This document shows, piece after piece, positions 11,321-22,100 of a DNA stretch of 64,000 nt. The DNA is from Candidatus Leptovillus gracilis (GTDB taxonomy: Bacteria > Chloroflexota > Anaerolineae > Promineifilales > Promineifilaceae). The stretch lies in assembly GCA_016716065.1 (NCBI GenBank), contig JADJXA010000001.1:930001-994000 (forward strand), in the 5' to 3' direction. Numbering within the stretch: the stretch's first letter is position 1; every line of letters begins with the position of its first letter. A program made the position numbers and the translations under genes. The notes beneath the pieces are model-generated. The model worked only from the letters and a program-made list of their open reading frames with translations. It did no database searches and was not told the DNA's origin.

Positions 11321-14300
11321 ATGACAAACTTGAAATTCAACTGCTATCTGATCGGCGCTGAGTCCCTGTTGATCCAGTGCGCCGAGATTTTGCAGCAGCG
11401 CGGGCATCAGATAGAGGGCATCGTCACCACGGCCGTTCCCCTTCTGCAATGGGCGCAGGCCCAAAACATCCCCACATTCACCCTCAACAAAAACCTGACC
11501 GCCGAATTGCAGCAGCGTCCTCCCTTCGATTACCTCTTCAGCATCACCAACCTGGCTGTCTTGCCCGCCGACTTGCTGGCCCTGCCACGCCTGGGCAGCA
11601 TCAACTTCCACGATGGCCCCCTGCCCAAATACGCCGGGCTGTACGCCACCTCCTGGGCGCTGTTGCATCAGGAAAAACAGCATGGCATCACCTGGCACAC
11701 CATGACGGCCGTCGTAGACGAAGGCCAGATTCTGCGCCAACGCCTGGTAGACGTCAGCGAAACCGACACCGCCTTCTCGCTCAACATGAAAACCTACGAA
11801 GCGGGCATCGAATCCTTCCCCGTCCTGGTCGCTGACATCGAAAACAACAGCCTACAACCGCAAATACAAAACCTGGCCGAAAAAACCTACTTCGGCAAAT
11901 ACCAACGGCCGTCGGCCGCCGCCACCCTCCATTGGACCCAACCCGCCGCCGAAATCGCCGCCCTGGTGCGGGCGCTGGACTTTGGCGCATACGAAAACCC
12001 CCTCATTCTGCCCAAACTGCGCCTCGGCGAAACGGTCTATTACGCCGCTGAAATCACCATCCTCAACAATGGCGCAGCCGCCGTCCCCGGCCAGATCATC
12101 ACCCTCAGCGCCGACAGCCTCACCGTGGCCACCGCCACCCAACCGGTGCAGTTTACCCGCCTGCGCGGTCTCGACGGCGCCGAAGTAGATGTGCAAACGT
12201 TGGGCCTGTCGGTGGGCAGCATCCTGCCTGTTTTGTCCGCCAAACAGCAGGAGCAATTGACGGCCGTCACCGACCAGACCGCCCGGCAGGAGGGCTTCTG
12301 GGTCAAACGCCTGGCGCAGCTCGCCGCCGTAGAAATCCCCTACGCCAACCACGCCGAAATCAGCAGCGGTCGTTACGCCCGCCAGCAAATGAACCCGCCA
12401 ACGGCCGTCCAGTCCATCGCCGCCCACCTCCAGGCCACCCCCGCCGATGCCCTCACCACCACCTTCATCGCCTACCTGGCCCGCCTCAGCGACGCCGTCG
12501 CCTTCGACGTGGCCGTCAGCTACCCCGCCCTGGCGCAAAAAACAGCCCCCTGGCCCGCCTACTTCGCCGCCGAACTCCCCTTCGCGGCGCGGCTGGACCC
12601 CCACGCCCCGGCCACAGACACCCTGGCCGCCTGGCAGCGCGACCTGGACGACCTGCGCGCCAAACGCCACACCTTTGCCTGGGACGTGTTCGGGCGCTAC
12701 CCGCAGCTAAAAGCCAGCCAGTCCAAAGCGGGCAAGGCGCTGCTGCCCGTCAGCGTGGCGCAGGTAGACGACACGGCCGTCGCCCAACCCCAACCCGGCA
12801 GCGAACTCAGCCTCTTTATCGGCGCGGCTGGAGAGATGGCCTGGGTGTATGATACGGCCGTTTACACCGCCACCGCCATCAGTGCCATGCAGTCCCAATT
12901 CCACGCCTTCCTGGACAACTTGGCCGCCACCCCCGGCCAATCGCTGGCGCAAACCTCCCTGCTCACTCCGACCGAATACCAACAGCTCATCCACGATTGG
13001 AACGCCACCGACGCCCCCTATGACCAGGCCGCCTGCATCCACACACTCATCGAAGCGCAGGCCGCCCAACGCCCAGACGCCATCGCCCTGGCCCACCAAA
13101 ACCAGCAAATAACCTACGGCGAACTGGACCGGCGCAGCAACCAATTGGCCCATTACCTGCGCACCCTCGGCGTTGGCCCAGACGTGGTTGTTGGCGTCCT
13201 CATGGAACGCTCCATTGAATTGATGGTCGCCCTGCTGGGCATCCACAAAGCCGGCGGCGCATACCTGCCCCTGGACCCCGACTACCCGCAGGAGCGCCTG
13301 GCTTTCATGGCCGAAGACGCCGCCGTCACCGTCCTGCTCGCCCAGGAACGCACCCAGGCCGACCTGCCCACCGCCAACGCCACCGTCGTTCGCCTGGACG
13401 CCGACTGGCCGACCATCGCCGCCTACAGCGCCGCAAAAGTCCACAGCGGCGTCACCCCGGCCAACCTCAGCTACCTCATCTACACCTCCGGCTCCACCGG
13501 CAAGCCCAAAGGGGTGATGGTGCAGCATGGCAATGCCGTCAACTTCTTCGTCGGCATGGACCAGCGCATCCCCCACAACCCGCCGGGGATCTGGCTGGCC
13601 GTCACCAGCCTTTCCTTCGACATCTCCGTGCTGGAGTTATTCTGGACCCTCTCGCGGGGCTTCAAGGTGGTTATTTTTGATGGCTACAAACGGGAGGCAG
13701 AAACGGCCGTCACCGCCAGCACCGCCCACAAACCGCTGGACTTCAGCCTCTTCTACTTCGCCAGCGACGAAAGCGAAGAAGGCGTGGCCGACAAATACCA
13801 CCTGCTGCTCGAAGGGGCCAGATACGGCGACCAACATGGCTTCGCGGCCATCTGGACGCCAGAGCGCCATTTCCACGCCTTTGGCGGCCTGTACCCCAAT
13901 CCGGCCGTCGCCAGCGCAGCCATCGCCGCCATCACCCAACGCATCCAGATTCGCGCCGGAAGCTGCGTGCTGCCCCTGCACCACCCCGCCCGCGTCGTCG
14001 AAGAATGGTCTCTGGTAGACAACATCTCCAAAGGGCGCGTCGGCATCGCCTTCGCCGCCGGTTGGCAGCCCAACGATTTCACCCTGCTGCCGCAAAATTA
14101 CGCCCGGCGCAAAGAACTGCTCTTTGAAAACATCGAAGTTGTGCGGCGGCTGTGGCGCGGCGAAACGGTGGCCTTCCCCGGTCCCAGAGGTGAAGATGTC
14201 CACATCCGCACCCTGCCCCGCCCTATTCAGGAAGAACTGCCCATCTGGATTACGGCCGCTGGCAACCCGGAAACCTTCCGCATGGCCGGGGCCGGTGGCT

Positions 14301-16024
14301 TCCACCTGCTCACCCACCTGTTGGGCCAGACGGTGGAACAGCTTGGCGAAAAGCTGGAGGTTTACCGCCAGGCGTGGCGCGACGCCGGTCATCCCGGCGA
14401 AGGCCACGTCAGCCTCATGCTGCACACCTTCATTGGCGACAACCTGGAGATGGTGCGCGACACCGTGCGCCAGCCGATGAAGGAATATCTGCGCAGCGCC
14501 GTAGACTTGGTGAAAGAAGCCGCCTGGCATTTCCCCACCTTCAAACAAAAAGCGGAGACGACCGGCAAAAGCCCCAAAGAAATCTTCGAGACCGAAGAGT
14601 TAACGGCCGAAGAGACCGATGCCCTGCTGGAGTTTGCCTTCAACCGCTACTTCGAGACCAGCGGCTTGTTCGGCACAACCGAGTCGGTGATGCCCCTGGT
14701 GAACCGGCTCAAACAAATCAACGTGGATGAAATCGCCTGCCAGATTGATTTTGGCGTGCCGTCGGCGCTGGTGCTGCAAAATCTACCCCTACTGAACCAG
14801 GTGAAGAACCAGGCCGCGCCCACCGCCGACGCCGATTATTCTATTGCCGCCCTGGCGCGGCAGCACCAGGTGACGCATTTCCAATGCACCCCTTCGATGG
14901 CCCGGATGCTGCTGCTAGATGAGCTTACGGCCGTACCCACTTTCGGCGCGCTCCAGGCGATGATGGTCGGCGGCGAAGCGCTGCCGGCCGCCCTGGCGCA
15001 GCAGCTTCAGCAGATCGTCCCCGGCGTGGTCGTCAACATGTACGGCCCCACGGAAACAACTGTCTGGTCTTCCACCTACCAACTGGCCGGCGGCGAAACG
15101 GCCGTGCCCATCGGCACGCCCATCGCCAACACCCAACTCTACATCCTCAACAGCCACAACCAACCCGTGCCCGTCGGCGTCGCCGGCAGCCTGTTTATCG
15201 GCGGCGCTGGCGTGGTGCGTGGCTACCTGAACCGACCAGAACTGACGGCCGAACGCTTCGTCGCCAACCCATTCCGGCCCGGCGAGCGCATGTACTACAC
15301 CGGCGACCTGGCCCGCTACCGCCCGGACGGCTGCGTCGAATTCCTCGGCCGCGCCGATTTTCAGGTGAAGATGCGCGGCTACCGCATCGAGTTGGGCGAA
15401 ATTGAAGCGCTGCTCAATCGCCACGAAGCCGTCAACGAAGCCGTCGTTGTGGCGCGGGAGGATGTGCCCGGCGATGTGCGCCTGGTGGCCTACATCACCC
15501 TGCTGCCCGGCCGTTCGGCCAGCGACGACAGCCTGAAAGCCGCCCTCAAAGCCGACCTGCCAGAGTTCATGGTCCCGGCCCATTACGTCGTCATGGACGC
15601 CTTCCCCCTGACGCCCAACAAAAAGGTAGACCGCAAAGCCCTGCCCGCCCCAGACCAGAGCCGCGCCATGCCCCAGGTGGCCTACGTGCCCCCCACCAGC
15701 CAACTGGAAGAGCAAATCGCCGCCATCTGGCGGCAGGTCCTCAACGTGCCGCAGGTGGGCCTGAACGACAATTTCTTCGACCTGGGCGGCCATTCGCTGC
15801 TGACGGTGCAAGTCCACCGGGAGTTAAAGGGACTGGTGGCAAAGCCGCTGGCAATTACCGACCTGTTCCGCTTCCCGACGATTCGCGCACTGGTAGAGTT
15901 TTTGGATGGGCAGAGCAATGGACAGAGCAATGGGACGGCAACGGCCGTTACTGCCGGTTCCGATCGCGCCGCCGCCCGCCGTGAAGCCCTGCAAGGTCGC
16001 CTGCAGCGCGGCCAACGTCGCTAA
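11321..16024 (+). CDS. NRPS loading module: formyltransferase - half C - A (with inserted luciferase-like monooxygenase) - PCP
   Basis: The product is 1567 residues from ATG 11321. Residues 1-300 resemble methionyl-tRNA formyltransferase with the catalytic triad present (Asn95 and His97 in INFHDGPLPKYAG, Asp133 in VVDEGQIL). Residues about 320-560 look like the C-terminal half of a condensation domain; the HHxxxDG half is absent. The adenylation domain starts near 568 (YTSGSTGKPKG near 720) but is split at about 803-1157 by an FMN-dependent luciferase-like monooxygenase of the MupA/Atu3671 type (DFSLFYFASDES, IWTPERHFHAFGG). It resumes with GGEALP, MYGPTETTVW, YYTGDLARY and KMRGYRIELGEIE. A carrier domain follows with Ser1492 in DLGGHSLL. 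It likely loads, formylates and oxidises an amino acid; substrate unknown. An earlier in-frame ATG (11288) adds 11 residues. Confidence 0.9.
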   Translation: MTNLKFNCYLIGAESLLIQCAEILQQRGHQIEGIVTTAVPLLQWAQAQNIPTFTLNKNLTAELQQRPPFDYLFSITNLAVLPADLLALPRLGSINFHDGPLPKYAGLYATSWALLHQEKQHGITWHTMTAVVDEGQILRQRLVDVSETDTAFSLNMKTYEAGIESFPVLVADIENNSLQPQIQNLAEKTYFGKYQRPSAAATLHWTQPAAEIAALVRALDFGAYENPLILPKLRLGETVYYAAEITILNNGAAAVPGQIITLSADSLTVATATQPVQFTRLRGLDGAEVDVQTLGLSVGSILPVLSAKQQEQLTAVTDQTARQEGFWVKRLAQLAAVEIPYANHAEISSGRYARQQMNPPTAVQSIAAHLQATPADALTTTFIAYLARLSDAVAFDVAVSYPALAQKTAPWPAYFAAELPFAARLDPHAPATDTLAAWQRDLDDLRAKRHTFAWDVFGRYPQLKASQSKAGKALLPVSVAQVDDTAVAQPQPGSELSLFIGAAGEMAWVYDTAVYTATAISAMQSQFHAFLDNLAATPGQSLAQTSLLTPTEYQQLIHDWNATDAPYDQAACIHTLIEAQAAQRPDAIALAHQNQQITYGELDRRSNQLAHYLRTLGVGPDVVVGVLMERSIELMVALLGIHKAGGAYLPLDPDYPQERLAFMAEDAAVTVLLAQERTQADLPTANATVVRLDADWPTIAAYSAAKVHSGVTPANLSYLIYTSGSTGKPKGVMVQHGNAVNFFVGMDQRIPHNPPGIWLAVTSLSFDISVLELFWTLSRGFKVVIFDGYKREAETAVTASTAHKPLDFSLFYFASDESEEGVADKYHLLLEGARYGDQHGFAAIWTPERHFHAFGGLYPNPAVASAAIAAITQRIQIRAGSCVLPLHHPARVVEEWSLVDNISKGRVGIAFAAGWQPNDFTLLPQNYARRKELLFENIEVVRRLWRGETVAFPGPRGEDVHIRTLPRPIQEELPIWITAAGNPETFRMAGAGGFHLLTHLLGQTVEQLGEKLEVYRQAWRDAGHPGEGHVSLMLHTFIGDNLEMVRDTVRQPMKEYLRSAVDLVKEAAWHFPTFKQKAETTGKSPKEIFETEELTAEETDALLEFAFNRYFETSGLFGTTESVMPLVNRLKQINVDEIACQIDFGVPSALVLQNLPLLNQVKNQAAPTADADYSIAALARQHQVTHFQCTPSMARMLLLDELTAVPTFGALQAMMVGGEALPAALAQQLQQIVPGVVVNMYGPTETTVWSSTYQLAGGETAVPIGTPIANTQLYILNSHNQPVPVGVAGSLFIGGAGVVRGYLNRPELTAERFVANPFRPGERMYYTGDLARYRPDGCVEFLGRADFQVKMRGYRIELGEIEALLNRHEAVNEAVVVAREDVPGDVRLVAYITLLPGRSASDDSLKAALKADLPEFMVPAHYVVMDAFPLTPNKKVDRKALPAPDQSRAMPQVAYVPPTSQLEEQIAAIWRQVLNVPQVGLNDNFFDLGGHSLLTVQVHRELKGLVAKPLAITDLFRFPTIRALVEFLDGQSNGQSNGTATAVTAGSDRAAARREALQGRLQRGQRR

Positions 16025-16112
16025 TTCATTATGCCTCAGCGAGACACAGGCGCACAGAGGAAAGTCTTACATCCTCTGGTTCCCCGTGTCTCCGTGGTAA
16101 ACGTATCAACCC

Positions 16113-19100
16113 ATGAACAATGAAGAACTTCTAGACACACTCGTAGGCACAGAAATCGCCATCGTCGGCATGGCCGGCCGCTTCCCCGGCGCGGAAGATA
16201 TAGACACATTCTGGCGCAATGTGCGCGACGGCCGTGAAGCCCTGCGCGCCTACACCGACGACGAACTACGCCAGGCCGGCGTCAGCGAAGCGCTGCTGCG
16301 CCATCCCAATTACGTGCGCATGGGCATGCCCCTAGACAGTATGGAACTGTTCGACGCCGCCTTCTTTGGCTTTGGCCCCCGCGACGCGGCCATCATGGAC
16401 CCGCAGCATCGCCATTTCCTGGAAGTGTGTTGGGAAGCGCTGGAACACGCCGGCCACGACCCCGCCCGCTTCAACGGGGCGATTGGCGTCTTTGGCGGCT
16501 CCGGCCACAACGCCTACCTGCCCTTCAACCTGCTGACCAACCCCGACCTGCTGCAAACAGTGGGCTTTTTCTTGCTGCGCCACACCGGCAACGACAAAGA
16601 TTTCCTGACGACCCGCGTCTCCTACCTGCTGGATTTGCGCGGTCCCAGCGTTAACGTGCAAACCGCCTGCTCCACCTCGCTGGTCGCCATCCATTTTGCC
16701 GTGCAAAGCCTGCTCAACCGCGAATGCGACATGGCTCTGGCCGGGGGCGTCACCCTGGAACTGCCCCATCGCCAGGGCTACCTGTACCAGGACGGCGAAA
16801 TTTTATCGCCCGACGGCCACTGCCGCTCCTTCGACGCCGATTCCGAAGGCACGGTGTTTGGCAGCGGCGCAGGCGTAGTCGCCCTGCGGCGGCTGGCCGA
16901 CGCCATTGAATCCGGCGATACGATTCACGCTGTCATCTTAGGCTCGGCTATCAACAACGATGGCGCGGGCAAGGTGAGCTATCTGGCCCCCAGCGTAGAT
17001 GGGCAGTCGGCGGCCATCGCCGAAGCGATTGAGCTGGCGGGCGTTGCGGCCGATACCATCACCTACGTGGAGGCGCACGGCACGGGCACTCGCATCGGCG
17101 ACCCGATTGAAGTACAAGCATTGACCCAGGCGTTTCGCCATTCCACCGACAAAACCGGCTACTGCGGCCTCGGTTCGGCCAAGACCAACATCGGTCACCT
17201 GGATACGGCCGCTGGCGTGGCCGGGCTGATCAAAACGGTGCAGGCGCTGAAGCACAAGCAGCTTCCACCCAGCCTGAATTACAGCAAGCCCAACCCGCTG
17301 ATTGATTTTGACAGCAGTCCGTTTTATGTCAACCATACGCTGCAAGATTGGCGCGTGGCTGGCTCCCCGCGTCGCGCCGGGGTCAGTTCTCTGGGCGTCG
17401 GCGGGACCAATGCCCACATCATTTTGGAAGAAGCGCCAGAACTAGAGCCAACGGAGGGGGGGCGACGGCCGTATGAACTCCTGCCCCTCTCCGCCAAAAC
17501 CCAAACCGCCCTGGACCGCGCCAGCGAACGCCTGGCCGCCTATCTGCAAGACCACCCGGGTGTAAACCTGTCCGACGTGGCCTACACCTTGCAGCTAGGT
17601 CGCCAACCCTTCGCCCGGCGGCGCATCCTGGCCGCCAGCAGCACAGCCGAAGCGCTGGAACTGCTGCAAGCCAACGACCGCAAGCGCATCCTCAGCCAAT
17701 CCATCGTCGCCGAAAAACCGTCGCTGGTTTTTATGTTCCCCGGCGGTGGGGCGCAGTATCCCAACATGGGTCGGGAACTGTATGAGACCGAACCCGTCTA
17801 CCGCGAACAGATTGATTTGTGTCTGGCCTGGCTGAAAGAGCAGTTAGACGTAGACTTACAGGCCATCATGTTCCCCCCACCGGGCGCGGAAGAGGCGGCG
17901 GCTCAAGATCTGCAAAGAGCCTCGCTCTCCTTGCCCGCCATCTTCATGGCTGAACTGGCCCTGGGCAGGCTGCTGCTCTCCTGGGGCATCGAACCGGCAG
18001 CCATGACCGGCCACAGCCTGGGCGAATACACCGCCGCCTGCCTGGCCGGTGTTCTTTCGCCCATAGACGCCCTGTCCATCGTCACCCTGCGCGGCAAACT
18101 GTTTGAATCGCTGCCCGAAGGGGCCATGATCAGCGTGCCCCTGCCGGAAGCGGAAGTACAGCCGCTGCTGATTGAAGATTTAGGCGTGGCCGTCATTAAC
18201 AGCCCCGAGATGTGCGTGGTTTCTGGCCGCGTGGCGGCGGTGGCCCGCATGGAAGCGCTGCTGGCTGAGAAGGGCATCGAATCGCGCCGGGTAAAAATCC
18301 GCGTGGCGGCCCATTCGGCCATGCTGGACCCGATTCTGGCCGAGTTCGAGCGCCATCTGCAAACCATCACCTTCCACCCGCCGCAAATCCCCTTCATCTC
18401 CAACTACACCGGAACCTGGGCGGACCCGCAGCAGGTGACGACGCCCGGCTATTGGGTGACGCACCTGCGGCGCACGGTGCGCTTTGCCGCCGGGTTGGAG
18501 ACGTTGATGCAGGAAAACGGCCGTATCTTCCTGGAAGTGGGTCCTGGCCAGACGCTCAGTTCCCTGGTGCGCCAACACCCGGCCAAACAAAACAGCCATA
18601 CGGCCGTGCCCACCATGCGCCACAGCCAGGAAGAGATCTCCGACGCGCTGTTCCTGACAAACACCATTGGCCGACTGTGGCTGGCCGGGGCGGCCATACC
18701 CTGGGATAGGCGCTACGAAGGCGAAACACGGCGGCGCATCCCGCTGCCCACCTATTCATTTGACCATCAGCGCTTTTGGATTGAGCCGGGCAAGGTATTG
18801 GGTACGGCCGTCACCCCCGCCCCCGCCCCTTTGCGCAAACTGCCAGACATCAACCAATGGTTCTACAAACCAGAGTGGACCCGCAGCGAGATTTCCCTAC
18901 CCGCCAACGCCGATACCCCACTGACCTGGCTCATTTTTACCGATGAATTGGGCGTGGGCGCTGCATTGGGCGCGAAGCTGCAAGCCACCGGCCACGACGT
19001 GGTGTTTGTCCGCCCCGGCGCAGCCTTTGCCCGCCCCACCCTGAACCAATACCAGATCGCCCCCGACCAGGTGGAAGATTACCAGCAGTTGTTAAGCGAA

Positions 19101-22100
19101 CTGGAGAGCCAAAATCTGTTCCCACAGCGCATCTTGCACTTGTGGACGGTGAATGAACGGCCGGCGGGGCAAACGGCCGTAGCCGCCTACCACCACAACC
19201 AAACCCTCGGCTTCTACAGCCTGCTCCATCTGGCTCAGGCTCTAGCCGCCGAAGAACGGCCAGACAAAATACACCTGCGCATCCTCACCAACGGCGCGCT
19301 GCACGTCGGCCAGACGGCCGCCGCCGCGCCCGAAAAAGCCACCCTGGTTGGCCCGGCGCGGGTTATCCCCCACGAACTAGCCCACGTCGCCGGGCAGCTG
19401 CTAGACATCTCCCTCCCACCCACCGCCAAACCAGGCGCACCACACAGCGCCGACAGCCTGGCCCCCATCGTCGCCCGGCTCTTCGATGAGATTCGCGCCG
19501 ACCTCGACGAACCCATCATCGCCTATCAGGCTGGGCAGCGCTGGGCGCAGCGCTTTGTCCCAACCTCCCTGGCGGCGCAAAAGGAGCTGAACAGTGTCAT
19601 CAAAGATGGCGGCGTCTACCTGATCACCGGCGGGCTGGGCGGCATCGGCCTGGTCATGGCCCACAACCTGGCGCAGCAAGCGCGCGTCAAACTCGTCCTG
19701 ACATCCCGCTCTGGCCTGCCCGACCGGGCGGAATGGGACAACTGGCTGGCCCGCAGCGGCGAAACCGACGCCGCCAGCCGGGCCATTCAGCAGGTACGCG
19801 CCCTGGAAGCGGCCGGCGCCGAAGTCCTGGTGGTCCAGGCGGACAGCGCCGACCGGGCGCAAATGGGCGCTCTACTGCAAACCGTGCGCCAGCGCTTCGG
19901 CGCTATTCAGGGCGTTGTCCACAGCGCCGGGGTCATTAACGACAGCCTCATCCCGTTCAAAACCCGCGAAGAAGCGCAGCGCGTGCTGCGCCCCAAAGTG
20001 GAAGGCGCGCTGCTGTTAGACGAACTGCTGGCCGGGACGCCGCTAGATTTCTTCGTTTTGTTTTCCTCCACCAGTACCGTGTTAGGCCCAGTCGGGCAGA
20101 TTGATTACGTGTCGGCCAACGCCTTCCTCAACGCTTTTGCCGGCAGCTTTGCCGCCCGCACCCAGGTTCCAACCATCGCCCTGAACTGGGGGGTGTGGCA
20201 GGAAGTAGGCATGGCCGCCCGTGCGGCGCGGGGCGAACTGACCGAGCCAATTGGTGCGCCAATGCCCCATCCACTGCTGCGTCGGCTGGTGGTGGACGCC
20301 CCGGACCGCCTGGAGTACGTCACCGATTACCGCGTTAGCGATTATTGGCTGCTGGACCAACACCGCCTGAAGAACAACGAAGCGCTGCTGCCGGGAACTG
20401 GATATCTGGAAATTGCCAAAGCGGCGCTGGACAAAGGCGCGCCCAACGGCGCGGTGGAAATTCGGGACCTGGTGTTTATGCAGCCCCTCGGCGTAGAGGC
20501 GGATGAGACGCGGCGGGTGAAAGTGCTGCTGGAAAAAGAAGGGGATGAGGCGTTTGCCTTCACGGTGGCCAGTCAGAACGGCCGTAACCAATCCGATTGG
20601 CTAGAACATGCGCGAGGCATAGTCGCCCGCGCCGCCGGCGCCGCGCCGCTGCCCTGCAACTTGCAAGAAATTGTGGACCGCTGCCAGAAGCGCACCCTGA
20701 CGCTGGGCCTGATGGAACAACAAACAGAGCAAGAGGCCTATCTAAACTTTGGCCCGCGTTGGAAAAATCTGCGCCGCCTTTATTTTGGTCAGGGTGAAGC
20801 GCTGGCTTACCTGGAACTGCCACCCCAATTTGCCGCCGATACCCAGGCGTACCTGGTGCATCCGGCGCTGATGGACCTGGCAACCAGTTTTGCCCTACCG
20901 CTCATTGATGGCTACGATGGGCAACAGTCGTTTTACGTGCCTTTTGTGTACCGGCAGGTGCGTATTGACCATCCACTGCCGGACAAAATTTACAGCCACG
21001 CCCGCCTGCGTGTCGGTAATGCACCCGACATGCCGGAATTTGACGTGACGATTTATGATGAAGCAGGACGGCCGTTAATAGACATCCGCAGTTTCACCCT
21101 GAAAAAGATAGACCCGACCGCGCTGCTGAAACCGGCGGCAGCACGGCCGTCGGCCGCCAAAACAACGCTGCTAGACCTGGCGCTTACCGATGGCATCCTG
21201 CCAGCCGAAGGGGCCGACGCCTTTAACCGCGTCCTGACCGGCGGTGCGCCGACGCAAATCATCGTCTCGTCGCTAGATTTGGCGGCGCTGATCGCCCAGG
21301 CACAAGAGAATGAAGCAGAAACGGAAGCTGAATCTTCCGGCAGCCTAAAGCTGGAACGACCAGACCTGCAAAGCGATTTTGTCGCCCCAAGCAACCCGGT
21401 GGAAAGAACGCTGGCCGGAATGTGGCAGGAGATGCTGGGCATCAGCCAGGTTGGTATTCACGATGATTTCTTCGATCTGGGCGGGCAATCGCTCATTGCC
21501 GTGCGCTTTTTTGCCCGGATTAAGAAAACCTATGGCCTGAATTTGTCGCTGGCGACCTTGTTCACAGCCCCGACTATTGCCGCGTTGGCCGAATTGGTGG
21601 TGGAGGAATTGGGGGATGGGGTGTTGGCAGAAACTGCCGTGCCTGAAATCCTAACCGCAAAACCCACCCCGCGCAAACGGCGCGAATGGTCGCCGCTGGT
21701 ACTCATCGAAAAGGGACAGGCAGGCAAACGGCCGTTCTTCTGCGCCCATGGCGCTGGCGGCAATGTCTTAAACTTCCGCGACATTTCCCGTTTTCTGGGC
21801 AAAGACCAACCCTTTTATGGCCTGCAAGCTCTGGGTGTAGATGGCAAACAGGAACCGCTGTCTACCATCGAAGCCATGGCCGAACTGTACCTGCCGCCCA
21901 TCCTGGAGACCCAGCCCAATGGTCCCTACATCCTGGGCGGCTACTCTGGTGGAGGTGTGATTGCCTATGAAATGGCGCAGCGCTTGCGCAGCCAGAGCAA
22001 ACAGGTGGACATGGTTGTCTTCTTCGATACGTTCCACCCCGGGCTGGGGATGCTGCACAAAAGCCGGCCAGAACAGTGGGCTGATCTGCGCGCCAATGGG

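Noticed and set aside
11852..15817. Several long minus-strand frames opposite the NRPS gene
   Set aside because: They are Gly/Val/Gln-rich mirror frames typical of GC-rich coding DNA; the plus strand has clear domains throughout.
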